Part shown: one piece after another, positions 8,925 to 17,967 of the stretch
Layout of the letters: the number at the start of each line of letters is the position of its first letter
Numbering within the stretch: the stretch's first letter is position 1
IMG/VR virus record: IMGVR_UViG_3300033153_005729
Span: 1-41,174 of that record
Source: a virus
Length of the DNA: 41,174 nucleotides
Reading direction: 5' to 3' (one strand)
The notes under the pieces: model-generated
What the model was told of the DNA's origin: nothing
The model's database searches: none
Seen by the model: the letters and a program-made list of their open reading frames with translations, nothing else
Position numbers and translations under genes: made by a program

Positions 8925-10150
8925 GTGGTCATCATCCTCGCCGCGCCGAGGCAGTCCATGTCGCCGTAGGTTCCCGTCTTTGTGATCTCGACCTGGAGGC
9001 GATCTCCCACCGAGATGGGCACCGACAGGTTGCCTTTGAACGCTCGGCCGCGATGCCCGACAAGGAGGCCGGTCCCGCTGTCGTATTTGCTCACGCCGTT
9101 GATGAGAATCCGAATCCGGTCGAGACGGTCGGTGCTCATCAGGTTGCTCTGCTGGTAGACGTAGACCGCATCGATGATCCCGGCCGCCGGCGCCACCCAT
9201 TCGTCGGCCTGGCCGGCCGTCGTCGTGGTGTTGTTCCCGTTGGCGATCATCAGGACGGCCGTGGTCGTCGCCCCTGGAATGCGCCGGCCGTAGGGGAAGT
9301 CCATATCGGCCGCGTGACCCCAGCGCATCCCCTGGTCCTGCGTCGAGTCGGCGACAAGCCGCTGGCCGCCGTCCTCGCCGCTCGCGTCGAGGAGGGTCAG
9401 GCCGGCCGCGTCCCTGGCGAAGATGTCGCCGGCGCCTTGGAGCGTGTCGCGCAGGAGGAAGTCCACCATCGTTGCCATGCGCTCCCAATCGCGCGCCTCG
9501 GCCTTCGTCGGGTCGGAGAGGATGGTGCCGTCGCCGTCCGGGTCGAGGTAGCTGGTCGCGTCCTCCTCGGCGCCTGGCTCCTGGTCGGGGAGTCGGTCGG
9601 CCTCGATCGTGGCGATGGGCGCCTTGATCCAGTAGGGAACTTCGGTCACTCGGTTGTTGTCGTAGTTGTTGACCTGGAGGACCGCGAAGCCGCGCGTGAC
9701 GTTGAACGTCGCGGGCTGCGTGATGACGATGCGGGTCGTGCTCTCCGAGACGATGGAACAGGACGTGCCATCAAGCCGGATGCTGTTGTTGTTGCTCGAG
9801 AATCCCTGGCCGTCGATGGTGATGGTCTCGCCCGATCGGCCGCGCTTCGGGTTGTAGTCCGTGACCAGGTGGACCATGCCATCGGTGAGGATCGCCTGGA
9901 GCGTGTCGGCCGCTTCGATCGTGTCGGCGAGCTCGCGGACGATCTCGCCCGGGTTCTGCGAGAGCTCGGCCGCGATCGAGTCCGAGACGGCGATGGCGTC
10001 GGCGAGCTTGACGTGCCAGGACGCCTCGAGCTCCAGGGCGTCGGCGACGGCGATGGCGTCGGCGAGCCGAGGGAAGAAGGATGAGAGCTCGGTGGCAAGC
10101 GAGTCGGTCGCCGCGACCTCATCCACGAACTGCAGGTCGAACAGGGCCAT
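8921..10150 (-). CDS. IPT/TIG-domain virion protein, copy C
   Basis: 409 residues; the ATG at 10150 shares its A with the previous stop (TGATG). Residues 13-88 carry about four repeats of the type LADAIAVSDSIAAEL. Residues 94-176 form an IPT/TIG immunoglobulin-like fold: VTDYNPKRGRSGETITIDGQ, then GF and strand pairs. The rest matches the two genes upstream: MATMVDFLLRDTLQGAGDIF, then RLDRIRILINGVSKYDSGTG, then a C-terminal DCLG. Known TIG domains in phage tails are displayed on tubes, tips or fibres and often bind carbohydrate. It is the last of three tandem paralogues before the hub gene. Confidence 0.75.
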   Translation of the reverse strand: MALFDLQFVDEVAATDSLATELSSFFPRLADAIAVADALELEASWHVKLADAIAVSDSIAAELSQNPGEIVRELADTIEAADTLQAILTDGMVHLVTDYNPKRGRSGETITIDGQGFSSNNNSIRLDGTSCSIVSESTTRIVITQPATFNVTRGFAVLQVNNYDNNRVTEVPYWIKAPIATIEADRLPDQEPGAEEDATSYLDPDGDGTILSDPTKAEARDWERMATMVDFLLRDTLQGAGDIFARDAAGLTLLDASGEDGGQRLVADSTQDQGMRWGHAADMDFPYGRRIPGATTTAVLMIANGNNTTTTAGQADEWVAPAAGIIDAVYVYQQSNLMSTDRLDRIRILINGVSKYDSGTGLLVGHRGRAFKGNLSVPISVGDRLQVEITKTGTYGDMDCLGAARMMTT

Positions 10151-11082
10151 CAGTAGACCACCAGGCCGGCGAGGCAATCGACGGTGGATGTCCCGCCATC
10201 GCCGGTGAGCTCGACGGACCACCGATCGCTCGCCGCGACGGCGCCGGCGTCGGCGAACACGGATGCCGCGTGATACTCCTGCGCGTCGAGCTTGAGGCCG
10301 GTCCCGGAGTCGTAGACCTCGACGCCGTTGCGGAGGAGGCGCACCTGGTCGATGTCTCGCGTCCCGCCCTGGCGATCGATGTAGACGAAGAAGGTGGTGA
10401 GCCGGCCGCCGTTCTGCGCGCGTTGCTCGGCGCCGTATGAGAGGCCGGCGTTCGCCGTCCCGTTCGCCGCCATCAGGGTCGGGGTCGCCGTTGAGATTTG
10501 CCGCCCCCAGGTCAGGAACGTCGGCGCGCGAGCTCGGAACGTGACGCCGCCGTCCTCGCCCTGGTCGAGCATCAGGGTCGCGCCAGGGGAGCCGGCCGCG
10601 ACCTTCGAGACGCCGCCGGCCGCCGTGAAGCCGGCCATCTCTCCGACGGCCTCGAGCACGTCGGTCGGGAGGAATTGCAGGAACTCGTGGAGCGCTTCGA
10701 TGTCCTTCGCCTCGATGTGCTCGGGGTGCTCCTCGGAGGAGGCCGCCCCCCAGTCCTCGAACGCGCCGGGGGGTTGCCAGGGGAGCTCGAACGCCATGAG
10801 CTCGGCCGTCGTCGGCTTGCTCCACCACTGGCGTGTGCTGTCGGTTCCGTCGGTCGGATGCGTGACCTTGACGGGGATGAATCGGTCGCGCCGGATGCCG
10901 GCCGGAACGGTCGCCGTGATGCTGGTCGTGCTCTCGAGGGTGACGGCCGCCGCTTGGCCGTCGATCGCCACCACGTTGCCCGAGCTCCCGAAGCCGATGC
11001 CCGAGATGACCAGGGCATCGCCGGCCCGGCCGCGCGGGGGGGCGAGCTCTTGGACGGCGACGGTCTCGACCTGGTAGGCCAT
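10150..11082 (-). CDS. IPT/TIG-domain virion protein, copy B
   Basis: 310 residues from the ATG at 11082, with a weak GGCGGAG upstream. A GTG at 11187 in the same frame would add 35 Pro-rich residues but has no ribosome site, so it is not preferred. Residues 1-88 form the IPT/TIG domain: LAPPRGRAGDALVISGIGFG and the ITATVP strand. The conserved C-terminal region includes DIDQVRLLRNGVEVYDSGTG and ends STVDCLAGLVVY, aligning with copies A and C. It lacks the LADxIxVxDSL repeats of the other two copies. A surface-exposed tail protein is inferred. Confidence 0.75.
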   Translation of the reverse strand: MAYQVETVAVQELAPPRGRAGDALVISGIGFGSSGNVVAIDGQAAAVTLESTTSITATVPAGIRRDRFIPVKVTHPTDGTDSTRQWWSKPTTAELMAFELPWQPPGAFEDWGAASSEEHPEHIEAKDIEALHEFLQFLPTDVLEAVGEMAGFTAAGGVSKVAAGSPGATLMLDQGEDGGVTFRARAPTFLTWGRQISTATPTLMAANGTANAGLSYGAEQRAQNGGRLTTFFVYIDRQGGTRDIDQVRLLRNGVEVYDSGTGLKLDAQEYHAASVFADAGAVAASDRWSVELTGDGGTSTVDCLAGLVVY

Positions 11083-11248
11083 CAGGCGCGCTCCGCCAGG
11101 AACGGGGTCCTGGGCTGCGTTTCCCGCCGCCCCTGGGCCGTTCTCGTCCGGCTCGGGTCGTGGCGGGGGGTTCGGCTCGAGGACCACACGCGGGCTCTGT
11201 GTGCGCCGCTAAGTCCCATGATTGCGTCCCGTTTGTCGTAAACCCCTG
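11083..11248 (-). other. 166-base gap between IPT/TIG copies A and B
   Basis: No gene is supported here. The frame of copy B stays open through it from a GTG at 11187, giving a Pro/Arg-rich extension that looks like shadow sequence. No convincing promoter or terminator was seen. It is the longest untranslated stretch in the tail module and could be a remnant of the duplication that produced the three paralogues. Confidence 0.4.
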
Positions 11249-12405
11249 TCACAGCAGGACCGCCTCGATGGAGTCGTGAACGTCGATGAGGTCGGGGCCG
11301 AGCTCGCGGTGCGTGTGCCGCTCGAGCTCGAGGGAGTCGGAGACCTCCAGGGTGTCGGCGAGCTCGCGGTGACTCTGGACCTCGACGGCCAGGGCGTCGG
11401 CGACGGCGATGGCGTCGGTCGCCTCCCGCCCCTGGATGAGCTCGGCCGTGATGGCGTCGGAGACCACGGCCGCGTCTTGCAGGTTGGCCGTGTCCTCCTC
11501 GCTCGTCATCACGACGTAGGGCCGGAGCTCCTCCTCGAGCGTGAGGGTCGCCGTTAGCTGCATCGTCCCGCTCGTGCCGGCCTTGTAGACGCGGACCTCC
11601 AGGTCGCGCGTGAACCGCCAGGCGTCGATGTTCACCTGATAGGAACCATCCGCCCCGATCGCCAGGCCGCCGCCTGAATCGTGGAGGGTCACGGCCAGGT
11701 TGAACAAGACGACTACCTGGTCGAGGGTGTCGCCGCCGCTCGCGCTCTCGACGTTGACGGTCAGGCGCCGGATGATTCCTGGCCTTGGCATCCCGTGCGT
11801 GCCGGCCTGGACGCCTGTCGTGATGTCGTCGGCGCCGCCGTTCGCGCGCATTGCTCCGTTGCGTGCGTTCGCCGCGTCGATGAGGCGCCCCCAATGGAGG
11901 GTCCAGATGCGCGCCGGCTTGCTCCACTTGATGCCGGACGGGATGCCCGAACCGCCCGAGACGCGGATGAGCTCGGCGCCGTTCGGGCCGACGGGGATGC
12001 GAAGGATGCCGGCCTCGCCTCGACCGAACAGGTCGCCCTTCGCCGAGAGGACCTCATGGGCTAGGAACTCGACGAACGTGGCAAGCCGGTTCCAGGTCGC
12101 CGCCGTCAGGCATTCGTTCGTCGGGTTGTCCAGGTCCTCCCAGGTCGGGATCTTCTCGGAGAGCTTCGCGTCCGTTTGGAGCTCCGACAGGTCGGCCTTG
12201 AGCCACCATCGGATGCGCCGTAGGAACACCCGGGAACGTCCGTGGTGATCTCGCTCTCGCTCTGCGCGCTTGGGTAGGCCGCCGCTCCGTAGAACTCGAC
12301 GGAATTGCCAAACGGCGAGCTCGCCGCGAAGCCGCCGCCGGCGATGACCAGGGCCGCGTGTCCGGCCCGGCCTCTACCCGGAGTGACCGAGAAGATTTCC
12401 GGCAT
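11249..12405 (-). CDS. IPT/TIG-domain virion protein, copy A, frame broken within the TIG domain
   Basis: It starts at ATG 12405 after AGGAGGACCG and reads MPEIFSVTPGRGRAGHAALV, a clear IPT/TIG beginning, down to EITTDVPG. At about 12229-12234 (CCCGGGTG) the good reading jumps to the -1 frame, continues VFLRRIRWWLKADL and runs to TGA at 11249. The 1157-base span is one base short of a multiple of three; one extra G would give 385 residues. Compared with copies B and C, about 25 residues of the last TIG strands are also missing, so a small out-of-frame deletion is likely. The C-terminal 75 residues hold four repeats like ELADTLEVSDSLELE. Whether a full product is made is unclear. Confidence 0.6.
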
Positions 12406-12769
12406 CGGTCCTCCTCATCCTGCAGGCCGTCTCGATCGCCTGGACGGCCGCGCCGACCTCCTCCTGGGTCCGGCCGATTCCCATCACGGATCCAGAGCTC
12501 CACACGAACAGGCGCCGGCCTTCGCCGAGCAGGTCGCCGAACGACCACACCCGCCGCTTCGCTCCTGGCGTTGCCAGGTCGATGTCGGCCGCGCACGAGA
12601 CCAGGGCCGAGCCGGAGACGAACAAGCGGGGGAGCTCGGGGAAGCACCACATCGCCGCGACGGCCTCGCGCATGAGGCCGCACACGTTCCCGTTCGGGCC
12701 GTCGCCGGCGCCGAGGACCACCTGGCCGTCCGGCATGAGGAGCGCCCACTGCGTAGGGGGTAGGCTCAT
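12374..12769 (-). CDS. Hypothetical small protein in the tail-tip region
   Basis: 131 residues, ATG after AGGGG, immediately following the stop of the 12773-13297 gene and overlapping the next start by 32 bases. It opens MSLPPTQWALLMPDGQVVLG and has a beta-rich body with three internal cysteines and the segment FPELPRLFVSGSALVSCA. No domain is recognised. Position between minor tail genes and the IPT/TIG proteins suggests a small tail or assembly protein. Confidence 0.65.
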   Translation of the reverse strand: MSLPPTQWALLMPDGQVVLGAGDGPNGNVCGLMREAVAAMWCFPELPRLFVSGSALVSCAADIDLATPGAKRRVWSFGDLLGEGRRLFVWSSGSVMGIGRTQEEVGAAVQAIETACRMRRTDAGNLLGHSG

Positions 12770-12772
12770 CCC

Positions 12773-13297
12773 CTAGCTTTCATCGTAGCGGTAGGTGAGT
12801 GTCTTGCTTCCGCCGTCGCCGCCGATGGCGTTGCTCGCCACTTCCAACTGGAGCATGACGTGGGCCTGGAGGCCGCCGCCGGCGTAGGGCACCACGTCGT
12901 TCGCCGCGTCGATCCAGTTGCCGGCCTGGATGACCTCGGGGTTGTTCTGCGTTTTCACGTCCACATCCACGGCCGAGATGGGCGCCGTTTCGTCGGCCGC
13001 GCTCGCTTGGACGTAGGCCGCCGAGCTCGCGAACAGGACGCGCTGCCCGGTCCCGATGTCGCCGCCGTCGGAGTAGAGCCGCAGGTTGGTCAGGTAGTTG
13101 TCTGGCAAGACTGTGCAGACCAGGAGGAACGACTTCCGCCAGGAGTGAACGACGCCCGACGCCGGCCGGTCTACGGGGTCGGCCGCATCTTGTGCATCGT
13201 TGTCCGCGTTCTTGAAGCGGGCCGTTGCTCCCGTGATGTCGGAGCCGAGAGACGGCGAGCCGCCGTGTAGGACCCTAGCCTCGACCGTTGCCGCCAT
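12773..13297 (-). CDS. Hypothetical minor tail protein
   Basis: 174 residues; ATG preceded by AGGAGA that overlaps the upstream TAG. The protein is beta-rich: ATVEARVLHGGSPSLG at the start, then FLLVCTVLPDNYLTNLRLY and a C-terminal KTLTYRYDES. No charge clusters, signal peptide or membrane segment are present. It lies two genes downstream of the tape measure, where siphoviruses encode distal-tail and tip components; a structural role is inferred from that. Confidence 0.7.
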   Translation of the reverse strand: MAATVEARVLHGGSPSLGSDITGATARFKNADNDAQDAADPVDRPASGVVHSWRKSFLLVCTVLPDNYLTNLRLYSDGGDIGTGQRVLFASSAAYVQASAADETAPISAVDVDVKTQNNPEVIQAGNWIDAANDVVPYAGGGLQAHVMLQLEVASNAIGGDGGSKTLTYRYDES

Positions 13298-13306
13298 GCT
13301 CGTCTC

Positions 13307-13798
13307 CTATGCTGCCGGTCGGTGGATTCTAAACCGCAGGTCCAGGCTGAATCGCTCATCCCGTTCTTGCTCGAACGCGAGCTCGGCCTGGTCGAGATAG
13401 ACATCCCGCAGGTTCGTCGTGTCCGGCTTCACGGTGTCGCCGGCCTTGTAGGTTGAGCCGGCCTGGATGACCGAGCCGGCGACGACCATCGCCGCCTTGA
13501 TCTTCTGGGGGAAACTCGAGCCGGTGATGTCGATCGAGAACGAACGCGCCATCCGAAGCGTGCCGCCTCGGCCGAAGAAGTCCTCGAGGTCGGCGCGCTC
13601 TTGCGTCGTGAGGAATCCCCAGGAGGCTTCGATGACCTGTTCGGCGCCGTCGTGGTCTTGCACGTAGACCAGGCCGCCATCGGTCTGGCCGCGCCCTTGC
13701 CAGAACACCCGCCGGTCCACGTCGGAGAACTCGGCGTTCCTGATGCTCGCCGCTTTGATGAATCCCTCGGGGGTCTCGACCGTGAACGTCCACGCCAT
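13307..13798 (-). CDS. Minor tail protein, possible distal-tail component
   Basis: 163 residues; its ATG overlaps the tape-measure stop as TGATG, indicating translational coupling. It reads MAWTFTVETPEGFIKAASIR and ends FSLDLRFRIHRP, with a central loop VIEASWGFLTTQERADLEDF. The length and place directly after the tape measure are those of small distal-tail-like proteins, but no family motif can be named with certainty. Confidence 0.65.
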   Translation of the reverse strand: MAWTFTVETPEGFIKAASIRNAEFSDVDRRVFWQGRGQTDGGLVYVQDHDGAEQVIEASWGFLTTQERADLEDFFGRGGTLRMARSFSIDITGSSFPQKIKAAMVVAGSVIQAGSTYKAGDTVKPDTTNLRDVYLDQAELAFEQERDERFSLDLRFRIHRPAA

Positions 13799-16700
13799 CA
13801 GAACGGGCCTCCCTGCCGGACGCCCAGCTTCGTTTGGCGCCGGAGCTCGGGGAGCATCGCGCGGATCTGCGAACGACTCCCCATCGTGCTCCGATCGCTC
13901 GCGTTGATGGTGTTGTTCACGGTCGTCCCTCGGCCGAGCCGGCGAAGGGCCGCCGGCCCGATCGCCTGGGCGATCCGTCGGCGGATGACGAACTCGCCGC
14001 GCTGGCCGATGAACGGCCCGGTCCTCTTGAGGAAGCCGCCGGCGTGATGGTTCGCGACCTGGCCGGAGTTGGAGATGGCCCGGCCGGTGATGCTCCGCCG
14101 CCCCTGGCTGTAGCGCCCGCCGCGTTGGCCGCCCATGCTCGAGGCCGCCGAGCTCATCCCGGCCGCCGCGTTCTCGGCCGATGCCTTGAGCGCATCCATC
14201 GCCTTGCTCGCCTTGCCGAGCTCGCCAGCCAGGCCGGCCTCGCCTGCCTTCTTCGCTGCCTGCTCCATGCCTTGTGCGAGCTTGGTGAATTTCTCCTTGA
14301 GGGGGTCCTCTGCCTTCGCTGCCAGGGCCGTCATCTGCTCGGCGAGCCTTTGGAACTTCGCCTGTGCTTCGGCGCCGGTCGCGTTGCCCAGGTCCTCGAA
14401 CCGCTTTTGAATCTCGCCGAACTGCTCGGCCAGGGCGCCGTCCTTGATCGTGGCGCCGAGCCCTTCCATCTTGTTTTGCATCTCGACGATGAGCTTCGTG
14501 AACTTCTCCGGGTCCACGAGGCCGGCCATCTGCGCGTTGATCTTCTCCTTGAGCCGGAGGAACGCAGGCTCAAACGCATCGGTGCCCATCTTCCCGGCCA
14601 GGTCCTTCACCTTGTCGCCGAGCGCCTTGAACGCGCCGGACACTTCCGGGTCCTTGGCCGTCGCCTGGGCGAGCTCCTTGAACTTCTGGAACAGGGCGAC
14701 CAGTTGCGCCATCGCGTCTTGCTGGCCGCCGCCTCCTCCTCCTCCTCCTCCTCCTGGTCGTCGCCGACCGTCCGGCCCGGTCACCATCCCGCCGAACCGT
14801 CCCGAGCCGCCGCCTTGACCTGCTCGAGCTCCGACCGTTCCCATCTGCCCGGCCGCGCCGGTGAGGCCGGGGAAGCCGGCGCCCTTCTGGCCTCGGACGA
14901 TGCCTAGCTGGAGGAAGCCGCGCGGGCCTCCGCCCCTCCTCCTCCGGCTCCTCCTGCTCCGTGTCGGCTTCTTTTTCTCCAGTTGCTTACGAAGCCGAAC
15001 GCGCGTCCGCATCCGATCGTTGATGGTCTTTTCGGTCTCGGCCTGTTCCTTCGTCGCCTTGCTTATCTTCCCGAGCGCTTCGAGGATCTTGACGTAGCGA
15101 CCTTCGACATCGGCGAGCTCGGCCGCCGTCGCCTTCGTGTCGCGCTTCAGAATCTCGAACGTCTCCTGCGCAATCTGTCGCCATCGCTCGTGCAGGTCGC
15201 CGGCGTCCTCGATCCCATCGGCGACCTTGGCGAGAGAATCGAAGCCGCTACCGATGGCCGCTTCCATCTTCTCGAACGTCGCGTTTAGGCTCGCCGCATC
15301 TTTCTGGAGGTCGGAGAACAAGCCATCGCCCGTGTCTTTCAAAGCGTCCAGGGCGCGTTGGAGCGTAGCCGTCGGAGCTCCCAGGGCGCGGGCCGCGTCC
15401 ACTAGCTTCTGCATCCCGCGCTCGATGACCAGGACCCATCCAAGGACGGCCGTCTTGAGGCCGAGCTTGATGGTATCGCCGAACCGCGCGAAGTAGGTGG
15501 CGACTCCGGCCAGGACGCTCGCCATCTTCTTTCCGAACGCCGCGAACTTCCGAAGCACGGCCGCCAGGACCTTGATGGTGATGCTCCTCCACCACAGGGC
15601 CTTCTCGACGACGTAGGCCAGGGCCGCCGCGATGCCCTGGAACGAGACCTTGGCGCCGAGGTATAGCGACTCGAACACGACCGCCACTCCGGCGAACTTC
15701 TGGGAGATGGTCGAACGGAACGCGCCGGTGCTTTTCAGGAGCGCCTTGAACCCATCGATGGCCGGCTTGATGAACTCCCAGATGCGTTCGCCGAATCCCA
15801 CGAACGACCTCACGATGTAGGCCGCGACTCGCCCGATTTCCTTCCCGTAGCCGACGATGCGCTCCTTGTTGTCTCGGATCATCTTGAGGAAGCCATCGAA
15901 ACTGGAACCGGCATCCCCGAACGAGAAGCCGAGCGCATCAAGGAACTCCGTGAACGTCGCGCCGACCGCTCCGAGAATCGTCCCGATCGCCTCCTTGATT
16001 GCTGCGCCGCGCTTGCCCATCCAATCCGCGAACGCCTGCATCGCTCCTCGGGCTCGGCTGCCCATGTCGGTGAACGCCGAGACCACGGCCGTCGCGATCG
16101 GGGCGAGCGCTTGGCCGAACGAACGGAATGCATCTTTCACAGTTTGCCAGGCTGTCTGCCAAGCAAACGTCAGGGTGCTCGCGACCTTGCCGAACGCCTC
16201 GCCGGCCGCGCCGCTCGCGTTGCGTGTCGCCTCCAGGCTTTCGTTGAACTTGTCGAAGCCGGTCCCGGCCAGGGTCGAGACTCCGACCAGGGCGCGCACG
16301 TTCGGGAAGAAGTCCACCAGGGCGCCGTTGCCGGCATCGACCGCCTTCTTCACTCTGGCGATGGCATCGCCCAGGCCGCGTTCCTTATCGGCGAGGCTGT
16401 CGGTCGTGACGCCGATGCGATCCAGGGCGCGCTTCGCCGACTCGCTCGGCTTGAGGATGCCGACGATGGTGGCCTTGAGCGCCGTGGATGTTTCGGCCGT
16501 GTTCAGGCCGCTCGCGGTGAGCGTTGCCATCGCCGCGCTCATCGCCTCGAGCGTGACGCCGGCCGAGGCCGCGACGGGAGAGACCTGGCCGATGCTCGCC
16601 GCGAGCTCGGATGCCGTCGTCTTGCCTGCCTTGATCGTCGCGAACATCACGTCCGCGACCTTGTCTACTCCGCCGGCCGCATCGCCGAACGAGTTGAGGA

Positions 16701-17199
16701 CCGTGGTGAACAGGTCCACGGCTTCGTTCGCTGTCGCCGCGCCGGCCGCCGCTCCCTTGAAACTGGCCTCTAGGAACTTGATGACCTCGCCAGGCTTCTG
16801 CCCGGCGGAGATGGCCTGGTATGTCGCCTCGGTTGCTTCGAGGAGGTCCACGCCCATCCGCACCGAGAGGTCGCGGATGTCGCCCGACAGGCTGGAGATG
16901 TTGTGCTTCGATTCGTCGATGAGCGTTCGCACTTGCGCGAACTTGCTCTCGAACTTCGCGAACGACGCGACGGCCGCCACGCCGATGCCGGTGAGCGCCG
17001 CGCCGGCGAGGCCGGCGCCCTTGGCGAGCGTCTTGAGGCCGCCGGCGATGCCCTTGAACGCCTTGCCTAGTTTCTTGCCGACTCCCTCGCCCTTCTTCTC
17101 GAGGGTGCCCAGAGACTTCTGCGCCTTCTTCGAGGCGCCGACGAAGCCGCGCGCGTCTCCGGTGATGCGTCCTTCGAGCTCGGGGCCTTTACCTGCCAT
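13798..17199 (-). CDS. Tail tape measure protein (TP901 type)
   Basis: 1133 residues from the ATG at 17199, which overlaps the end of the frameshifted chaperone extension. A glycine-rich hydrophobic stretch lies at residues 50-80, and the TP901-type core (about 85-350) includes FESKFAQVRTLIDES, YQAISAGQKPGEVIKFLEAS and ASELAASIGQVSPVAASAGV. Long helical and hydrophobic segments follow. About residue 750 is an Arg-rich patch (RSRRSRRRRGGG) and about residue 820 a run of glycines, then amphipathic repeats and a basic C-terminus. At about 0.15 nm per residue this predicts a tail of roughly 170 nm, clearly a long-tailed siphovirus. It sets tail length and is expelled before DNA ejection. Confidence 0.95.
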   Translation of the reverse strand: MAGKGPELEGRITGDARGFVGASKKAQKSLGTLEKKGEGVGKKLGKAFKGIAGGLKTLAKGAGLAGAALTGIGVAAVASFAKFESKFAQVRTLIDESKHNISSLSGDIRDLSVRMGVDLLEATEATYQAISAGQKPGEVIKFLEASFKGAAAGAATANEAVDLFTTVLNSFGDAAGGVDKVADVMFATIKAGKTTASELAASIGQVSPVAASAGVTLEAMSAAMATLTASGLNTAETSTALKATIVGILKPSESAKRALDRIGVTTDSLADKERGLGDAIARVKKAVDAGNGALVDFFPNVRALVGVSTLAGTGFDKFNESLEATRNASGAAGEAFGKVASTLTFAWQTAWQTVKDAFRSFGQALAPIATAVVSAFTDMGSRARGAMQAFADWMGKRGAAIKEAIGTILGAVGATFTEFLDALGFSFGDAGSSFDGFLKMIRDNKERIVGYGKEIGRVAAYIVRSFVGFGERIWEFIKPAIDGFKALLKSTGAFRSTISQKFAGVAVVFESLYLGAKVSFQGIAAALAYVVEKALWWRSITIKVLAAVLRKFAAFGKKMASVLAGVATYFARFGDTIKLGLKTAVLGWVLVIERGMQKLVDAARALGAPTATLQRALDALKDTGDGLFSDLQKDAASLNATFEKMEAAIGSGFDSLAKVADGIEDAGDLHERWRQIAQETFEILKRDTKATAAELADVEGRYVKILEALGKISKATKEQAETEKTINDRMRTRVRLRKQLEKKKPTRSRRSRRRRGGGPRGFLQLGIVRGQKGAGFPGLTGAAGQMGTVGARAGQGGGSGRFGGMVTGPDGRRRPGGGGGGGGGGQQDAMAQLVALFQKFKELAQATAKDPEVSGAFKALGDKVKDLAGKMGTDAFEPAFLRLKEKINAQMAGLVDPEKFTKLIVEMQNKMEGLGATIKDGALAEQFGEIQKRFEDLGNATGAEAQAKFQRLAEQMTALAAKAEDPLKEKFTKLAQGMEQAAKKAGEAGLAGELGKASKAMDALKASAENAAAGMSSAASSMGGQRGGRYSQGRRSITGRAISNSGQVANHHAGGFLKRTGPFIGQRGEFVIRRRIAQAIGPAALRRLGRGTTVNNTINASDRSTMGSRSQIRAMLPELRRQTKLGVRQGGPF

Positions 17200-17967
17200 C
17201 GCCCACTCCGAAGTGCATCGCGTGCTCCTCCTGGTCTCTCAGGGCCGCGTAGCACAAGAGTAACACCTGCTCCTCGCGGGCGAGAGAGCAGAACGATGCA
17301 CGAGCGGGGAGGGGCCAGGGCGGGAGGTCGGGGAATAGCTCCCACACTCGGAGCTCCCAGTAAACCTGGGTCCGGTCCTGGCCCTCCTCTAGTTTCCCGA
17401 GCTCGCCCCCAGGGCGTCTCGCGCGTCCTCGACCTCCTCATCCCGAACGCCGGTGAGGCGAAGGGCTGCATCGGTGAGACGGCTCAGGCTCACGAGGTCG
17501 AGGCCGGCCTCCTCGAACTCCACCCACACCTGGTCGTAGAACTCCACCAGGGCGCCCTTCTCGCCAGGGCCGCCGGCGTCGTCGGTGTAGTCCTCGCGCT
17601 TCGCCTCGATCTCGACCTGCTCGCCCAAGCACTCGAGGAGCATCGCGACCGTCTTGGCTCGGTTGTGCTTCGTCTCGAGCTCGTCGTATTTCTCGAGCGC
17701 CTTGAGGTAGCCGGGGTCCTTTCGGTTGCGAGACACGACGGGCTGTCCGTCGTCGTCCTTGATGACCTCGCCGCGCGGAGTCCTCGAGACCTTGCCGGTC
17801 GCCGGAGGCTCGGGCGGGGGCGGAGGCTCGAGGAGCTTGTCCAGGGTCGTGATGCTGTTGAGGCGCGGGGCCTTGAGCTCGAGCGTGATGGGGGTGCCGT
17901 CCTCGGCTTCCCCGATTCGGACCTGCTCGGTCCTGGCCTTGAGCTTCGCGTGTCCAAGGATCTTCAT
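17189..17967 (-). CDS. Tail assembly chaperone, -1 frameshifted long form (gpGT-like)
   Basis: The upstream frame (192 residues) is extended by a -1 slip at 17392-17398 into a 67-residue tail reading LEEGQDRTQVYWELRVWELF and ending at TAA 17191-17189, 11 bases inside the tape-measure gene; total 259 residues. The extension shows typical T-domain features: aromatic/acidic start, LAREEQVLLLCYAALRDQEE and a short basic end. In lambda and relatives the short and long forms coat the tape measure and bring in major tail protein. The gene order, major tail protein then chaperone then tape measure, fits exactly. Confidence 0.85.
17389..17967 (-). CDS. Tail assembly chaperone, short form (gpG-like)
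   Basis: 192 residues; ATG after GGAGGGAGCGAAGCAAAC, stop TAG at 17391-17389. It begins MKILGHAKLKARTEQVRIGE and has a Pro/Glu loop (EPPPPPEPPATG) near residue 50, then charged helices and a C-terminal ARDALGASSGN. The last two sense codons (GGA AAC) are part of the slippery heptamer, so the stop comes immediately after the slip site, as in other phages. Unshifted ribosomes give this form, which is expected to be more abundant than the long form. Confidence 0.85.
   Translation of the reverse strand: MKILGHAKLKARTEQVRIGEAEDGTPITLELKAPRLNSITTLDKLLEPPPPPEPPATGKVSRTPRGEVIKDDDGQPVVSRNRKDPGYLKALEKYDELETKHNRAKTVAMLLECLGEQVEIEAKREDYTDDAGGPGEKGALVEFYDQVWVEFEEAGLDLVSLSRLTDAALRLTGVRDEEVEDARDALGASSGN
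17392..17398 (-). promoter_or_regulatory. Programmed -1 ribosomal frameshift site G GGA AAC
   Basis: On the minus strand the zero-frame codons are TCG GGA AAC TAG, so the bases form the heptamer GGGAAAC in exact X XXY YYZ phase. Slipping back one base re-pairs GGA AAC as GGG AAA and continues CTA GAG GAG in an open frame of 67 codons. The zero-frame stop directly follows. This is a textbook tail-chaperone slippery site. The GC-rich region downstream could form a stimulatory stem, but I did not resolve one. Confidence 0.88.

Noticed and set aside
11083-11187. GTG at 11187 as the start of IPT/TIG copy B
   Set aside because: No Shine-Dalgarno sequence; the added residues are a Pro-rich stretch. 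The ATG at 11082 is preferred.
15857-17263. 468-codon plus-strand open frame
   Set aside because: Antisense to the tape measure gene, with Ser/Ala-rich composition typical of a shadow.
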